A stretch of DNA of 40,238 nucleotides, taken from assembly GCF_005889715.1 (NCBI RefSeq), contig NZ_VCKW01000050.1:1-40238 (forward strand), read 5' to 3'. Position numbers and translations under genes: made by a program. The stretch is from Actinomadura soli. GTDB taxonomy: Bacteria; Actinomycetota; Actinomycetes; Streptosporangiales; Streptosporangiaceae. Positions 40,204 to 40,238 of the stretch are shown here, one piece after another. The notes beneath the pieces were generated by a model. It did not search any database, was not told the DNA's origin, and worked only from the letters and a program-made list of their open reading frames with translations. Position 1 is the first letter of the stretch; each line of letters starts with the position of its first letter.

Positions 40204-40238
40204 GGTCTCGTGCCTTTCTGGGAGGGAGGGGTCAGGAG

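Noticed and set aside
1..40238. CRISPR arrays, insertion sequences or attachment sites
   Set aside because: No regularly spaced repeats, transposase motifs or tRNA-flanking direct repeats were seen.

Overview
The window is high-GC DNA with dense short-spaced genes, GTG starts, and actinobacterial families (DUF5302, DUF2795, WXG100/YbaB pairs, SpoIIE-type phosphatases, a stressosome operon). It fits an actinomycete chromosome. A mycelial Streptosporangiales-type host such as Actinomadura is my guess from gene content, not something the sequence proves. The window opens with the 5S rRNA and terminator that close an rRNA operon. No transposase, integrase, tRNA, CRISPR array or phage gene was seen.

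Layout. 1-7.0 kb: 5S rRNA, a TPR protein, a divergent MFS exporter/TetR pair, a GNAT acetyltransferase, a decayed aminoglycoside-phosphotransferase-type gene, a MurA paralogue with Asp in place of the catalytic Cys, and two hypothetical genes. 7.0-13.1 kb: a GntR/HutC regulator followed by an acyl-CoA ligase, an FAD aromatic hydroxylase and a single-chain aconitase-family hydratase, which look like one catabolic or tailoring operon. 13.1-16.0 kb: a DUF2795 protein, a P450 lacking the ExxR arginine (CYP157-like), DUF5302 and a PPOX flavoprotein. 16.1-20.4 kb: a strong promoter with a 16-bp perfect palindrome in front of a solute-binding/VWA fusion, then a coiled-coil protein and an M20 peptidase on the minus strand. 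20.6-26.1 kb: a complete five-gene oligopeptide ABC importer with overlapping or nearly abutting genes.

26.1-31.6 kb: a spermidine-synthase-like protein, an SDR-type oxidoreductase, a PAS-GAF-PP2C-HATPase regulator, and a trio of WXG100 protein, YbaB/EbfC protein and a CpnT-N-terminal-like membrane protein. The trio has the form of a type VII secretion effector cassette but no toxin domain follows. 31.6-39.0 kb, minus strand: an M15-like secreted protein, then a tightly coupled operon read from the right: RsbR, RsbS, RsbT, a GHKL-PP2C fusion, a hybrid histidine kinase and a REC-PP2C phosphatase. This is a stressosome core wired to a two-component and phosphatase output, without rsbV, rsbW or sigB in view. 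39.0-40.2 kb: a DUF4253 protein and a 56-residue membrane protein.

Regulation. Several genes have a TAnnnT-like -10 box six or seven bases before the start codon, as expected for leaderless mRNAs. Candidate operators are a palindrome at 16137-16152, paired dyads at 14962-15020, spaced repeats upstream of rsbR at 39012-39061, and a 12-bp inverted repeat at 39944-39975. All functions are inferred from reading sequence; no database search was run.
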